A stretch of 64,000 nucleotides of DNA from Solen grandis. Lineage: Eukaryota; Mollusca; Bivalvia; Adapedonta; Solenidae. The notes beneath the pieces are model-generated. The model was not told the origin of the DNA. It did not search any database and saw only the letters and a list, made by a program, of their open reading frames with translations. Location of the stretch: contig CM037778.1 in assembly GCA_021229015.1 (NCBI GenBank), positions 84,212,848-84,276,847 on the forward strand. Direction: 5' to 3'. The position numbers were made by a program, and so were the translations under genes. Position 1 is the stretch's first letter, and every line of letters starts with the position of its first letter. Of this stretch, positions 1-9,300 are shown one piece after another.

Positions 1-181
1 ACTGGAAAACTACATGATTGATCAGTTTGATTTCTTAGAATTAAGAACCCGAAGGCTTTCTACAGGTTTCTTAATTGTCAACACTGGAATATACACACAA
101 ACATGGATTTGTTATGCTTTCAAACACTTCAATATGTATGATTGACAAAAAAATTTAGAATGTTATCCAAGTAACGGTTTT

Positions 182-1030
182 TAGCTCACCTGAGCACAAC
201 GTGCTCAAGGGTGAGCTTTTGTGATCGCCCGGCGTCCGTCGTGAACATTGGCTTGATAACACACTAGAGGCCATATTTTTAGGCCAATCTTTATGAAACT
301 TGCTCAGAATGTTTGTCTCCATAAAATCTTGGACAAGTTCGAAATTGGGTCAGGTGGGGTCAAAAAGTAGGTTACGGGGTAAAGTCTAATAAAAAAAACC
401 TTGTTAACACTCTAGAGGCCACATTTTTGGCCAGATCTACATGAAACTTGCTCAGAATGTTTGTCTCCATAAAATCTTGGACAAGTTCGAAATTGGGTCA
501 TGTGGGGTGTCATGTGGGGTCAAAGAGTAGGTCACGAAGTCAAATCTAAGAAAAACCTTGTTAACACTCTAGAGGCCACATTTTTAACCCAATCTTCATG
601 AAACTTGGTCAGAATGTTTGTCTCCATAAACTCTTGGACAAGTTTGAATTAAGGTCATGTGGGGGGTCAAAATGTAGGTCATGAGGTCAAATCTTAGAAA
701 AACCTTGATAACACTCTAGAGGCACATTTTTGGCCCAATCTTTATTAAACTTGATCAGAATGTTTGTTTCCATAAAATCTTGGACCATTTCGAATTTGGG
801 TAATGTGGGGTCAAAAAGTAGGTCATGAAGTCAAATTTTAGAAAAACCTTGATAACACCTAGAGCATTTTTGCAATCTTATAAACTTGTCAGAATGTTTT
901 TCCATAAAATTTTGGACAAGTTCAAACGTGGGTCATGTGGGGTCAAAAAGTAGGTCAATATGAAAAATCCAACATATGTTGCTCATTTATAATCAAGTGA
1001 GCGATTCAAGGCCATAATGACCCTCTTGTT
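182..1030 (+). mobile_element. Helentron-like non-autonomous element with internal tandem units
   Basis: The left end is a foldback (GCTCACC..TGAGCAC against GTGCTCA..GGTGAGC, 184-216). The right end, near 1005-1030, has a decayed GGCC..GGCC-type hairpin followed by 'ccctcttgtt'. Between them are about five units of ~145-160 bp, each containing 'aacactctagaggccac', 'aaacttgctcagaatgtttg' and 'gggtcatgtggggtcaaaa'. There is no coding capacity. The same ends and units recur at 4605-5107, 5417-5426, 5973-6605 and, degraded, at 32640-33010 and 34690-35690. Bivalve elements with a core of repeated ~160-bp units and a 3' hairpin are known as Helentron-associated elements; assignment to that class is inference from structure. 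Confidence 0.6.
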
Positions 1031-1139
1031 TTTAAGTTAACACTAACCACTAACCGATTTATAATTCATATTAAACACAATATTGAAGACCGGATCGTCG
1101 GGACTTGGGTTATATGATTTACTATGCTTTTGTCTTCGA

Positions 1140-1387
1140 GAGTATGAAGATGGCTTGTAGAGAAACGTACGCCTCGGGAGCGGGGGTCTTAGGTTCGATT
1201 ACAGGCCACGATATTCCATAGTCGTAAAAATGGTACTGGAATGGTACTGGTTTAAAATCCTTGATTGGCGTTCAGCAAATAAGATTAGTTTAAGAACCGG
1301 TTGAAGGATATTGTGACTGGGTGTGGTACCTTGCCACATGCCTACGCTGTGCTAGTGCAGTGTTGCAGCTTTGTCTCAAGACTGAAA
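1140..1387 (+). mobile_element. tRNA-derived SINE, family 2
   Basis: A B-box-like 'taggttcgatta' near 1190 is followed by a body ending in 'tgtgactgggtgtggtaccttgccacat'. The same order (ttcgatc, then 'gtcaggataatgagactgg-tgtgg-atcat') recurs at 41190-41375 and 48340-48540, which supports one dispersed family of about 200 bp. The 5' tRNA-like part is too diverged to name the parent tRNA. A family 1 SINE has inserted at its 3' side. Confidence 0.5.
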
Positions 1388-1397
1388 TGACTGAAGT

Positions 1398-1641
1398 TGT
1401 ATTTGGGTTTACCGTCGCTGCGATAGTATTTCAATCATATAGCAACGTCAAGCTAATTACAGGTGGAGGAAGACCCCGAGTACACAGAGGTACCCGGGTA
1501 GAACAACCGACCTACCGCAAGGCAGCTGGAAGGCTTCCTCACATGAAAAATCCGTAGTCCCTACCAGGATTCGAACCCACAGCGGTGAGGGGCTGAGAGA
1601 TTTGTAGTCCACGACTGTAACCGCTAGGCCACGGCTGCCCC
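1398..1641 (-). mobile_element. tRNA-derived SINE, family 1 (full length)
   Basis: On the minus strand the element starts with a tRNA-like head: an A box TGGCCTAGCGG at about 1621-1631 and a B box GGTTCGAATCC at about 1567-1577. A body with 'cttcctccacctgtaattagc' follows, and the 3' domain is 'gctatatgattgaaatac..gcagcgacggtaaac'. It is flanked by the 10-bp direct repeat TGACTGAAGT (1388-1397 and 1642-1651), a plausible target-site duplication. Other copies lie at 54036-54280, 56076-56221 and 63198-63443, with fragments elsewhere. The conserved 3' domain fits the widespread molluscan SINE superfamilies (V-SINE/RUDI type is possible), but the name was not verified. Confidence 0.8.
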
Positions 1642-1826
1642 TGACTGAAGTACTGTCGATTGGACGTAAAATCCAACGACGTAAAATCCAACAAAACTTC
1701 CTGTAATACACTAATGAACTACATTAAATATTCAGTTTTATGTTGCGGTCTGTTTTAAATTAGCAAAATTCCATCATTTTTATTTGATAAAGTAACCCAC
1801 AATGGCAGAGCTATTGGCGTATTTGG

Positions 1827-2070
1827 TCATTATCAACACGCAATAGGTTGCTATAAGTAAGGCGCGAGCGTATGTAACACAAATAAACCAGGTAAATAGT
1901 GTTCAGAATCCCAGTTCGAGAGGTAAAGGTTATTTAGAAAGAGTAGAGTCATTATCAACACGCCATAGGTCGCTATAAGTAAGGCGCGAGCGTATGTAAC
2001 ACAAATAAACCAGATCAATAGTGTTCAGAATCCCAGTTCGAGAGGTAAAGGTTATTTAGAAAGAGTAGAG
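1827..2070 (+). repeat. 122-bp tandem duplication upstream of the DUF229 exon
   Basis: Two adjacent copies, 1827-1948 and 1949-2070, both run from 'tcattatcaacacg' to 'ttatttagaaagagtag'. They differ at only a handful of bases (caataggttg/ccataggtcg, aggtaaat/agatcaat). The second copy ends 50 bp before the ATG at 2121, so the duplication lies in the likely promoter or 5' UTR. Confidence 0.9.
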
Positions 2071-2120
2071 CATAAAAGACGGCAAATGTTATATTATAAC
2101 AGTTAGTTGTGGGTGACACA

Positions 2121-3045
2121 ATGTTTCAAAAACTTAAACGGATCGTCATTCTTCTTGCAATTCACCGAACTAAATTATCTTTTATTTTATTTGTACTTGG
2201 AATATTTGTGATACGGAGAGAAAATGTTAAACAGAACTTCCACAATACCCCATGCATTTTTCCATCAATGGACCCATTTGATGCATCTGTCAGGAAATAT
2301 GGTTGGAAACAAAGGCCTCTTACATGCAGTGATATTCCAAATCTTGTGTTTGTTGACGAAAACGATATCCTGCAAATGAATATAAGTGCACTAGAAACAT
2401 TAGACATCAACATAACCCAGGTAAGCTGTTATATCAGTGATATTGAAAGAAAAACTGACCACGAACTGACTTTTTCGGAAACACGTAATGTGTCGCTTCC
2501 AGTCAGCATCACGACAGACTTCCAGGTGATATTGTGTAAAGTCCAAGATGGAACTCCTATTTTCCATAAAGTTGTAGCTGGTCATAAAAGATACGACGGT
2601 CCACATTTAACAGAGATGGAGATATACGAGTCGGAGGATGCTGAGCATCTAAGTGTCATAATGTTCGGATTAGACACCGTGTCAAGGTCGACATCTGTTC
2701 GAAGTCTTCCAAGAACTAGACAGATATTACACGATCTTGGAGCATATGATTTAAAAGGATACATGAAGGTCGGAGACAACACGTTTCCAAACATTGTTGC
2801 CCTGACGACGGGGTATTTTAAGGAAGAGTTCCCGACATTCTATACAGATTACTTAGATGGGTATCCTTTTATTTGGAACGACAAAAACGCAGTGCGGTGC
2901 GCAAAATATTTTTCGGAAGACACACCTTTGAAATCGCCTTTTAATGACGAAAAGAAAAAAGGGTTTCTGGCTAAGCCAGCAAAGGCCTACATGCGCCCGT
3001 TTGGTTGAGCCTAGAGGATGTTTATATGAATGAAATATTGGAGAG
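2121..3045 (+). CDS. DUF229 family protein (alkaline-phosphatase-like fold), N-terminal exon, frameshifted
   Basis: The exon encodes about 295 residues from the ATG at 2121; an in-frame GTG 12 bases earlier is not a credible start in an animal. A hydrophobic segment at residues ~17-32 suggests a type II membrane anchor or signal anchor, and several N-x-S/T sites (e.g. NISA, NITQ, NVSL) fit a lumenal or extracellular domain. The DUF229 core follows: 'IMFGLDTVSRS' (Asp185, the expected metal ligand) and 'GYMKVGDNTFPN' (Thr221, the position of the nucleophile in alkaline-phosphatase-fold enzymes), then 'YPFIW' and 'YMRPF'. The frame stops at 3006-3008, but re-reading from 3002 one base back gives 'WLSLEDVYMNEILER', which continues the family pattern MRPFW-LE. 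That frame runs to an AG|GTGAGG splice donor at 3045/3046. So one base is missing near 3000-3005 (mutation or assembly error). The C-terminal half, with the remaining metal ligands, is not seen downstream. Function is unknown for the family. Confidence 0.8.
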
Positions 3046-3587
3046 GTGAGGCTTTTTACATTTTAATAACCAAATATATTATCTGCCGCCGAGCGTTGTT
3101 AACTTTTGCTTTAAACGACATCTTTACAGGAGTGATTCCTATGTGGTAAAAAAACAATAATAGGTAAAATTGTGGTCCGCCAACCAAAATGGCTGCCAGA
3201 GCTAAAATAGAAAATTATGTTACAGACATCTAACCGCTTAGATTTTGATGAAACTCAGTAAAAATGGTCAGTGTGTGGTACTGAACGAAAAAAGCCAAAA
3301 CAATCTTGGTCGCCAGAGCTTAAAACAGAACTTTAAATGACATCGCTTTAACCACTGGTAAACTCAATAGAACGCGATGTATCAGTATCAAGTCTAGTTG
3401 CCAATACCAACTCATTTGTTACAGAGTTTTGACCCTTTGCTTCTTAACTGCAATATAGTATGAGCAATTTTATCCATATAATATGAGCAATTTTATCCTT
3501 AAGAATTTTCTCTTTGGCATGTGAATTCAGGTGAACAATTTAGGGTTATCATGACGCTCTAAGGAATATATCTATTTTTTTTTCTTA
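3046..3587. other. Intron or intergenic stretch, no gene seen
   Basis: No second DUF229 exon was found. The stretch contains short repeat-like phrases such as 'aaaatggctgccagagc' and 'atcttggtcgccagagc', which resemble the family 2 Helentron-like element at 3870-5180, so it is probably decayed repeat. Confidence 0.4.
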
Positions 3588-5180
3588 TCACCTGAGCACA
3601 TGTGCTCAGGACATGTGCTCAGGATGAGCTTTTAGGGTCGCTGGATGTTCAGCGTCCGTCGTCCACAATTAGATTGTTTGCATCTTTATATTTCTTAAGT
3701 CATAATTTCCAACTTAATGACAATGTTTAGTGCCGTTATCTCTCGGCGGACTATTGCTGATATTTGCCAACATGGTCAGGAGTTATAACCCTTTTAATAT
3801 TATAACGCTCGCGAGAGTACCAACAGATTCTAACTTAAAAAGACAAGGGTTCGAAGATGACCGGAAATCGCTCACCTGAAGGTGAGGTGAGGTTTTCTGA
3901 TCACCTGTCGTCGTGCAGCGTGCGTCATCATCAATTTGCTTTAAGCATTTCCTTTGCACCCGCTGGACAGAATTAACCCGCTGGACAGAACTTGATTTGA
4001 TTATCCTTTGCAGAGATGATCATTGGGTGGACCTTTGCAAAAGTTGCTAAAATAAACTTGATCCATGAAGAACTCTGGATGCCATGGCATCGGAAAGAAA
4101 ACAATTAGGAAATCTTAAAACATCACTTCCTTCGAAACTACTGGCCAAATTTCAAAATGTTTAAGTACAGATGTTCCTTGGGTAACCCTTTACCAAGATT
4201 GCTAAAATAATTCCGATCCAGTAAAAAGAACATGGCCGCCAGGGCGCGGGGCTAATTTTCCCTTTTATGTATATAGCGAAATCTTTAAAGATCATTCTCT
4301 CTAAAACCACTAGACAGAATTAGATCAAACTTAGTAGAAAAGATGCTCGGATGACCTTCCACAAAAGTTGCTTAAATAAACTTGATCTATTTAGAACTCG
4401 CTGGACAGAATTAACCCGCTGGACTGAATTTGATTATACTTTGCAGGGATGATCCTTGGGTGGACTTTTGCAAAAGTTGCTAAAATAAACTTGATCCATG
4501 TAGAACTCTGGTTGCCATGGAATCGGATAGAAAAGTCATCTCCTCCAAAACTACTGGACAGATTTCAAAATATTTCAGGAAAAATGTTCCTTGGGTAACC
4601 TTTTTAACACTCTAGAGGCCACATTTTTTGGCCCAATCTTGCCAAAACTTTATGAAGCATAGTCAAAATGTTTGTTTGAATAAAATCTTGAAAAAGTTCG
4701 ATTTTTGGGTCATGTGGGGTTAAAAAGTAGGTCACGGGGTCAAATCTTAGTAAAGCCTTAACACTCTAGAGGCGATATTTTTGAACCTTGTTAACACTCT
4801 AGAGGTCACGTTTTTTGCCAAATCTACATGAAACTTGCTCAGAATGTTTGTCTCCATAAAATCTTGGAAAGTTCGAAATTGGGTCATGTGGGGTGTTATG
4901 TGGGGTCAAAAAGTAGGTCACGAGGTCAAATCTAAGAAAAACCTTGTTAACACTCTAGAGGCCACATTTGTAGCCCAATCAAATTGGAAGTTTATTTAAT
5001 TTTCATCAGGGTTTGCATGTCCAAAAATAGGTCTGTATGAAAAATCCAACATATGTTGCTCATTTCTAAGCAAGTGAGTGATTCAGGGCCATCATGGCCC
5101 TCTTGTTTTAGTAGAAATGTTTCTTGGGTAACCCTAAACTCAGATGAGCCATCTAGGGCCTCTATGGCCATCTTGTTTGA
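3588..5180 (+). mobile_element. Second Helentron-like repeat family with a nested family 1 fragment
   Basis: The region opens with foldback-like 'cacctgagcacatgtgctcagg' (from 3590) and 'gctcacctgaaggtgaggtgag' (from 3870). The body contains phrases repeated about 430 bp apart ('cgctggacagaattaacccgctgga' near 3960 and 4400; 'aaaagttgctaaaataaacttgatcca' near 4040 and 4470), 'ttccttgggtaaccc' and 'aacatggccgccaggg'. It ends at about 5178 with 'agatgagccatctagggcctctatggccatcttgttt'. A fragment of the 182-1030 family occupies about 4605-5107, ending with its own 'gggccatcatggccctcttgtttt', and splits the family 2 phrase 'cttgggtaaccc'. No coding potential. Confidence 0.55.
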
Positions 5181-5182
5181 GT

Positions 5183-5930
5183 TTACTTCAAGCTAATTAC
5201 AGGTGCAGAAAGGTCCCGAATGCACGATGATATACGGTAAGACACCAGCAAGCTGTAAGGCTTCCTCACATGAAAATCCAAATGACCCTGCAGGGACTCG
5301 AACCCACGCGGTGAGGGGCTATATACACGTTTAATCTCGATGAATAGTTTTATATGCGACCTGTTCTGCTCGATTAAAAATGTTATATTCCCTGGTGAGC
5401 GATCGAGGGCCATTTGGCCCTCTTGTTAAACAAAAAATTGTAATGGTGATTGCTAACCAAGATTCATTGTTTTTATTTTCGACGTAAGCTGTATAAAAGT
5501 ATTTCGACCATTTTGACCTATTTTTCGAACCAATCTTATCTGCAGCAGTATTTCAGTTATAAAGCGAAGTCCAGCTAATTACAGGTGGAGAAGAACCCGA
5601 ATGCACTGCGGTATATGGATAGAACCACCGGCCTAACGCAAGCAAGCTGGAAGTCTTCCTCACAGTGAAAATCCAAATGACCCTACCGGGACTCGAACCT
5701 ACGCGATGATGGGCTATATACATGTTTATATCGATGAAAATGTGTATATGCGACCTGTTCTGTTCGATTAAAAATTTTATATTCCCTGGTGAGCGATCTA
5801 GGACCATATGGCCCTCTTGTTATACATAGAATTGTGACGGTGATTGCATACCAAGTTTCATTGTTTTCGGCGTAAGCTGTGTTAAAAGGATCTTTACCTA
5901 TTTCTAGAACCAATCTTGGTTAAAATCCAA
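5183..5930 (-). repeat. Tandem duplication (~380-395 bp unit) of a SINE/Helentron-end chimera
   Basis: Two units begin with a family 1 SINE piece on the minus strand ('agctaattacagg' at 5191 and 5573, 382 bp apart). The SINE breaks at the same internal point in both ('gggctatatac..gttta'). It is joined to 'gcgacctgttctg-tcgattaaaaat-ttatattccctggtgagcgatc' and the Helentron-like 3' end 'ggccctcttgtt' (5417 and 5811). A shared ~100-bp tail with 'gtgattgc-accaag-ttcattgtttt' and 'cgtaagctgt' follows each. Because the junction is identical, the chimera formed first and was then duplicated. Confidence 0.75.
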
Positions 5931-5972
5931 AGAGTTCGAAATAACACTCGTTTTATTGGTTTGCATTAATGT

Positions 5973-6605
5973 TTAGCTCACCAGAGCACTTTTGCTCGGG
6001 TGAGTTTTGTGATCGCCATTTGTCTGTCGTCAACAACTGCTTGTGAGCACTCAAGAGGCCACAGGTTTGGCCCAATCTTCATGAAACTTTGTCAGGATGT
6101 TTGTCTACATGAGATCTCGGATGAGTTCGAATTGGGTTATGTGGGGTCAAAACTAGGTCACCAGGTCTACAGGCCACAGTTTTAGCCAATCTGCATAAAA
6201 CTTGGTCAGGATGTTTGTCTACATGATATCTCGAATGAGTTCGAAATTGGGTCACGTGGGGTCACAAACTATGTCACCAGATCAAATCTTAGAAAAACCT
6301 TGTGAACACTCTACAGGCCACAGTTTTGGTCATATCTTCATGAAACTTGGCCAGGATGTTTCTCTACATGTTATCTTCGATGGGTTTGAAAATGGGTCAT
6401 GTGGGGTCAAAAACTAGGTCACCAGGTCAAATCTAAGAAAAACCTTGTGAAATCTCTAGAGACCACAGTTTTAGCCCATTATTCAATAGTTTTGGTCAGG
6501 ATGCTCGACCGACTAAATGATATATTGGATGAGTTCGAAAATGAGTCACGTGGGGTCAAAACCTAGGTCACAAGGTCAAAACAATTTTAGAAAAATCGTG
6601 AACTT
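5973..6605 (+). mobile_element. Helentron-like family 1 element, truncated by the assembly gap
   Basis: It starts with 'gctcaccagagcacttttgctcgggtgag', a foldback like the one at 184-216. About four ~130-150-bp units follow, each with 'aggccacagttttgg', 'atgaaacttggtcaggatgtttgtctacatga' and 'gggtcacgtggggtca'. The element runs into the N gap without its 3' hairpin. Short ORFs in this stretch follow the repeat period and are not genes. Confidence 0.6.
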
Positions 6606-6705
6606 NNNNNNNNNNNNNNNNNNNNNNNNNNNNNNNNNNNNNNNNNNNNNNNNNNNNNNNNNNNNNNNNNNNNNNNNNNNNNNNNNNNNNNNNNNNNNNN
6701 NNNNN
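6606..6705. other. Assembly gap (100 N)
   Basis: Exactly 100 N, the usual placeholder for a gap of unknown size. Features on either side cannot be assumed adjacent. Confidence 1.
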
Positions 6706-6712
6706 CTCGATG

Positions 6713-8000
6713 GCTTCCAAAACACAATTGGAGAACGTGGGTTACACTTCCGGTAACTAGGGGTTTGGGGAATGGTTTATTTTGGGGACTCTGTTTTGGA
6801 AGCTGGCACAATAGACACATACCTGAAGTAATAACAGGTAACGTATTTATGCTATTAAAATACACATTCTGTAAAAATTTGATAAAAAATCGTCCAGAAA
6901 TAATGGCTGTAACCGCGTACAAACTTTTTCACCCGACGTCTATTCTGATGTCATTTGGATGTGAATATAATTGCATATGAAAATTCAGCATATTTAATAT
7001 ATGCCATAAAGTTTTTGTAGTTCTGGACCATTGGGATCACACTGAATTTATTGCACGAGAAATGAAAACATATAATAACCCCATAATGTCAAATGACGTC
7101 CGGCCTATGAAAATCTGAAGAAAACCTTTAAAATTACAATATGTGTGAATTTCGGCTTATTATCTCATATATAGTACTCAATCTGACTAAAGTCATCTCC
7201 TATATATACGCTACGCTACATAAGATCGTAGGAAGATCATGTACTTTAGTCAGATTGTACTAAATTTAATTTCGAGGTCATATTTTTTGAAACATGGTTT
7301 CACCACAGAACCTCTGTCTTTTCAATATTTTGAAAACGAAAGTAAGGATGCACAACAAAATCCTGACTTATACCTTCTGTGAATTTCCTAGAAAATCAAT
7401 TCAAAAGCGCATACAAACGTTTTAACTGACGTCGAATCTATTTGTCTATGATGTAAATATGATGTGCTATGAATTTGAAAATCATTGCTTTCAAAAGACA
7501 TGGTCTGAAATATTTGCCATACAATTTTCACTGTTCTGGGCCATTGCCAATTACATTTTCCGAAAATGTTTAAAATTATGTGAAAGTGAAAGTAGGGTAT
7601 TTTCTATTTTCCAAAAATGCTAAACTTACAGTGTAGCAATACCATATGACCAGAACATCACTAAACGCATCAAAACCAAAACAAAACTGCCAACTTTTGT
7701 CTCCGCTTCAACATAGAAAAGTACCTGTTAGTAGTATAGGTTAGTTCATAGTTGCCTTTAACTACACAATATAGCCAGTCAGCAGAAGTTATCGGGCCAA
7801 TATAGCACTGATATCGGCACCTATGTCTGCACTGTGGGTCATTAATACCCCCGCAAAATGCTTTGATACAGGAGAAGCTAGACTCCAGACGGAGCATAGA
7901 TAAGCACCTGTATACGTAGTATATTATATATGATAGCAATCATTAAGTAAGTAAAGTCATTTTTTAAAGTGGATAGAGAATCAGTTATGGTTATTTGGCA
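6713..8000. repeat. Gene-free stretch with fragments of the palindrome-bearing repeat family
   Basis: At about 6870-6970 the text 'aaaaatcgtccagaaataatggctgtaaccgcgtacaaac' followed by 'cgacgtc' matches the units at 12640-28900. At about 7555-7610 'ttttccgaaaatg..gaaagtagggtatttt' recurs at about 11890. No defensible coding region. Confidence 0.4.
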
Positions 8001-8004
8001 CAGC

Positions 8005-8690
8005 ATTATTAAAGTGTAGTCACAGTTCTTAGACATTGCACTTCTCCTAGTGCCATCTGTTTACATCTTAAGTTTCAAGTAAATACCATGTATAATATTC
8101 AAGTTAATGTCGGGACAAGAAAAAAAAGCTATTTAACAAAGGGAGATAATTAAAAAATGGTACCAGGTAGAGTTACAGTTCTTGGACACTGCACTTTTCC
8201 TAGTTGCAATCAGATTCTAGTTACATTTTAAATTTCAAGTCAATACATTGTATAATATTTGAGCAATGTTCCGGACAAGAAAAACAAAATTAACCAAAGG
8301 GAGATAATGCAAAAATGAAACCAGGGCAATAATTTTGCAATCCTTAAGACAACTCAAGTGGAATTTATGACACACACCTATCCACCTGATTATCGATTCA
8401 CACACAACATTTGAACTGAGTCGGTTAAGAAATGTAGTTTGTGTCACAAGATATTTAAAGTCAAATCAGGGGCAATAACTGCATAATCCTCGTGGGAACG
8501 AAGTGAAATTTGCGTCTTGTGCATCTACTGCTAATGAAAAACATTTTTTTGCAAAGTATTAGATGAATCAGACTGAAATTGAAAGAGGACAAGACATTTC
8601 AAGTTGATTCAGGGGCAATAACATCGTAATCCTTGTGGGAATGAAGTGAAATTTGCGTCTTGCACATTTAGTGCTTCTGTCAGGGGTACA
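8005..8690. repeat. Imperfect repeat pair with 'aaagggagataat' and 'ggggcaataac' phrases
   Basis: The stretch 'cacagttcttagacattgcacttctcctag' to 'aaagggagataat' (8020-8152) recurs as 'tacagttcttggacactgcacttttcctag' to 'aaagggagataat' (8172-8309), about 155 bp later. 'aggggcaataac' then appears three times, including 'tcctcgtgggaacgaagtgaaatttgcgtcttg' and a close copy about 145 bp later. This is dispersed-repeat structure with no gene. Confidence 0.55.
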
Positions 8691-8942
8691 GATAAGGTGC
8701 GTATTTGTGTAATTACATAAATAAAAACCCAATTCTTTTAAAATTCTAGCATATCAACAAGGGTCAGGACTGCCACAAAATACTCCCATCACAGTATGGG
8801 AACTCTCAGAAATAGCTCAGAGAAACAAGCTATTGTCTCCTAAATCCCATTAGTTAATGAATGTTACTTATTAAAACAATCATGTTGAAACATTTCCAAT
8901 AATTTGAAGGAAAATGTCTCTTTTGACTTATTCAAGTGTTCA

Positions 8943-9300
8943 AGGGCCATAACTTCTAAGTCATTCACGCGATAATGCTGAATATCGAACTCATCCACGA
9001 TTTTATGGCCATGCACATGTGTGGAAAGTTTGAAAAGGATTGGTCTAACGGTATTGAAGTTAGAGCCCAGACAATCACTATTTCAAGTATTTTGTGTACG
9101 TAAGGGCCATAACTTCTAAGTCATTCACGCGATAATGCTGGATATCGAACTCATCCGAGATATTATGGCCATGCACATGTGTGGAAAGTTTGAAAAGGAT
9201 TGGGCAAACGGTATTGAAGTTAGAGCCCGGACAACAAATGTTCCATGCCCGCCCGCCGTGAGTGTTCACATAATATGCCCCATCTTAAGATGGGCATATA
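8943..9300 (+). repeat. 160-bp direct dimer followed by a hairpin
   Basis: 'agggccataacttctaagtc' at 8943 recurs at 9103 and starts two ~160-bp copies that also share 'tatggccatgcacatgtgtg', 'aagtttgaaaaggattgg' and 'acggtattgaagttagagccc'. Straight after copy 2, 9272-9300 forms a hairpin (ATATGCCC.CATCTTA / AGATG.GGCATAT). A repeated ~160-bp core with a terminal hairpin is the layout of known bivalve interspersed elements; family assignment is inference. Confidence 0.65.

Noticed and set aside
1321..1557. 78-codon plus-strand ORF and its minus counterpart
   Set aside because: Both lie across the SINE insertion and translate SINE sequence.
1567..1631. tRNA gene from A and B boxes
   Set aside because: The boxes belong to the SINE head; no complete cloverleaf fits and the same head recurs in other copies.
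6587..6922. 111-codon ORF spanning the N gap
   Set aside because: A third of it is undetermined sequence.
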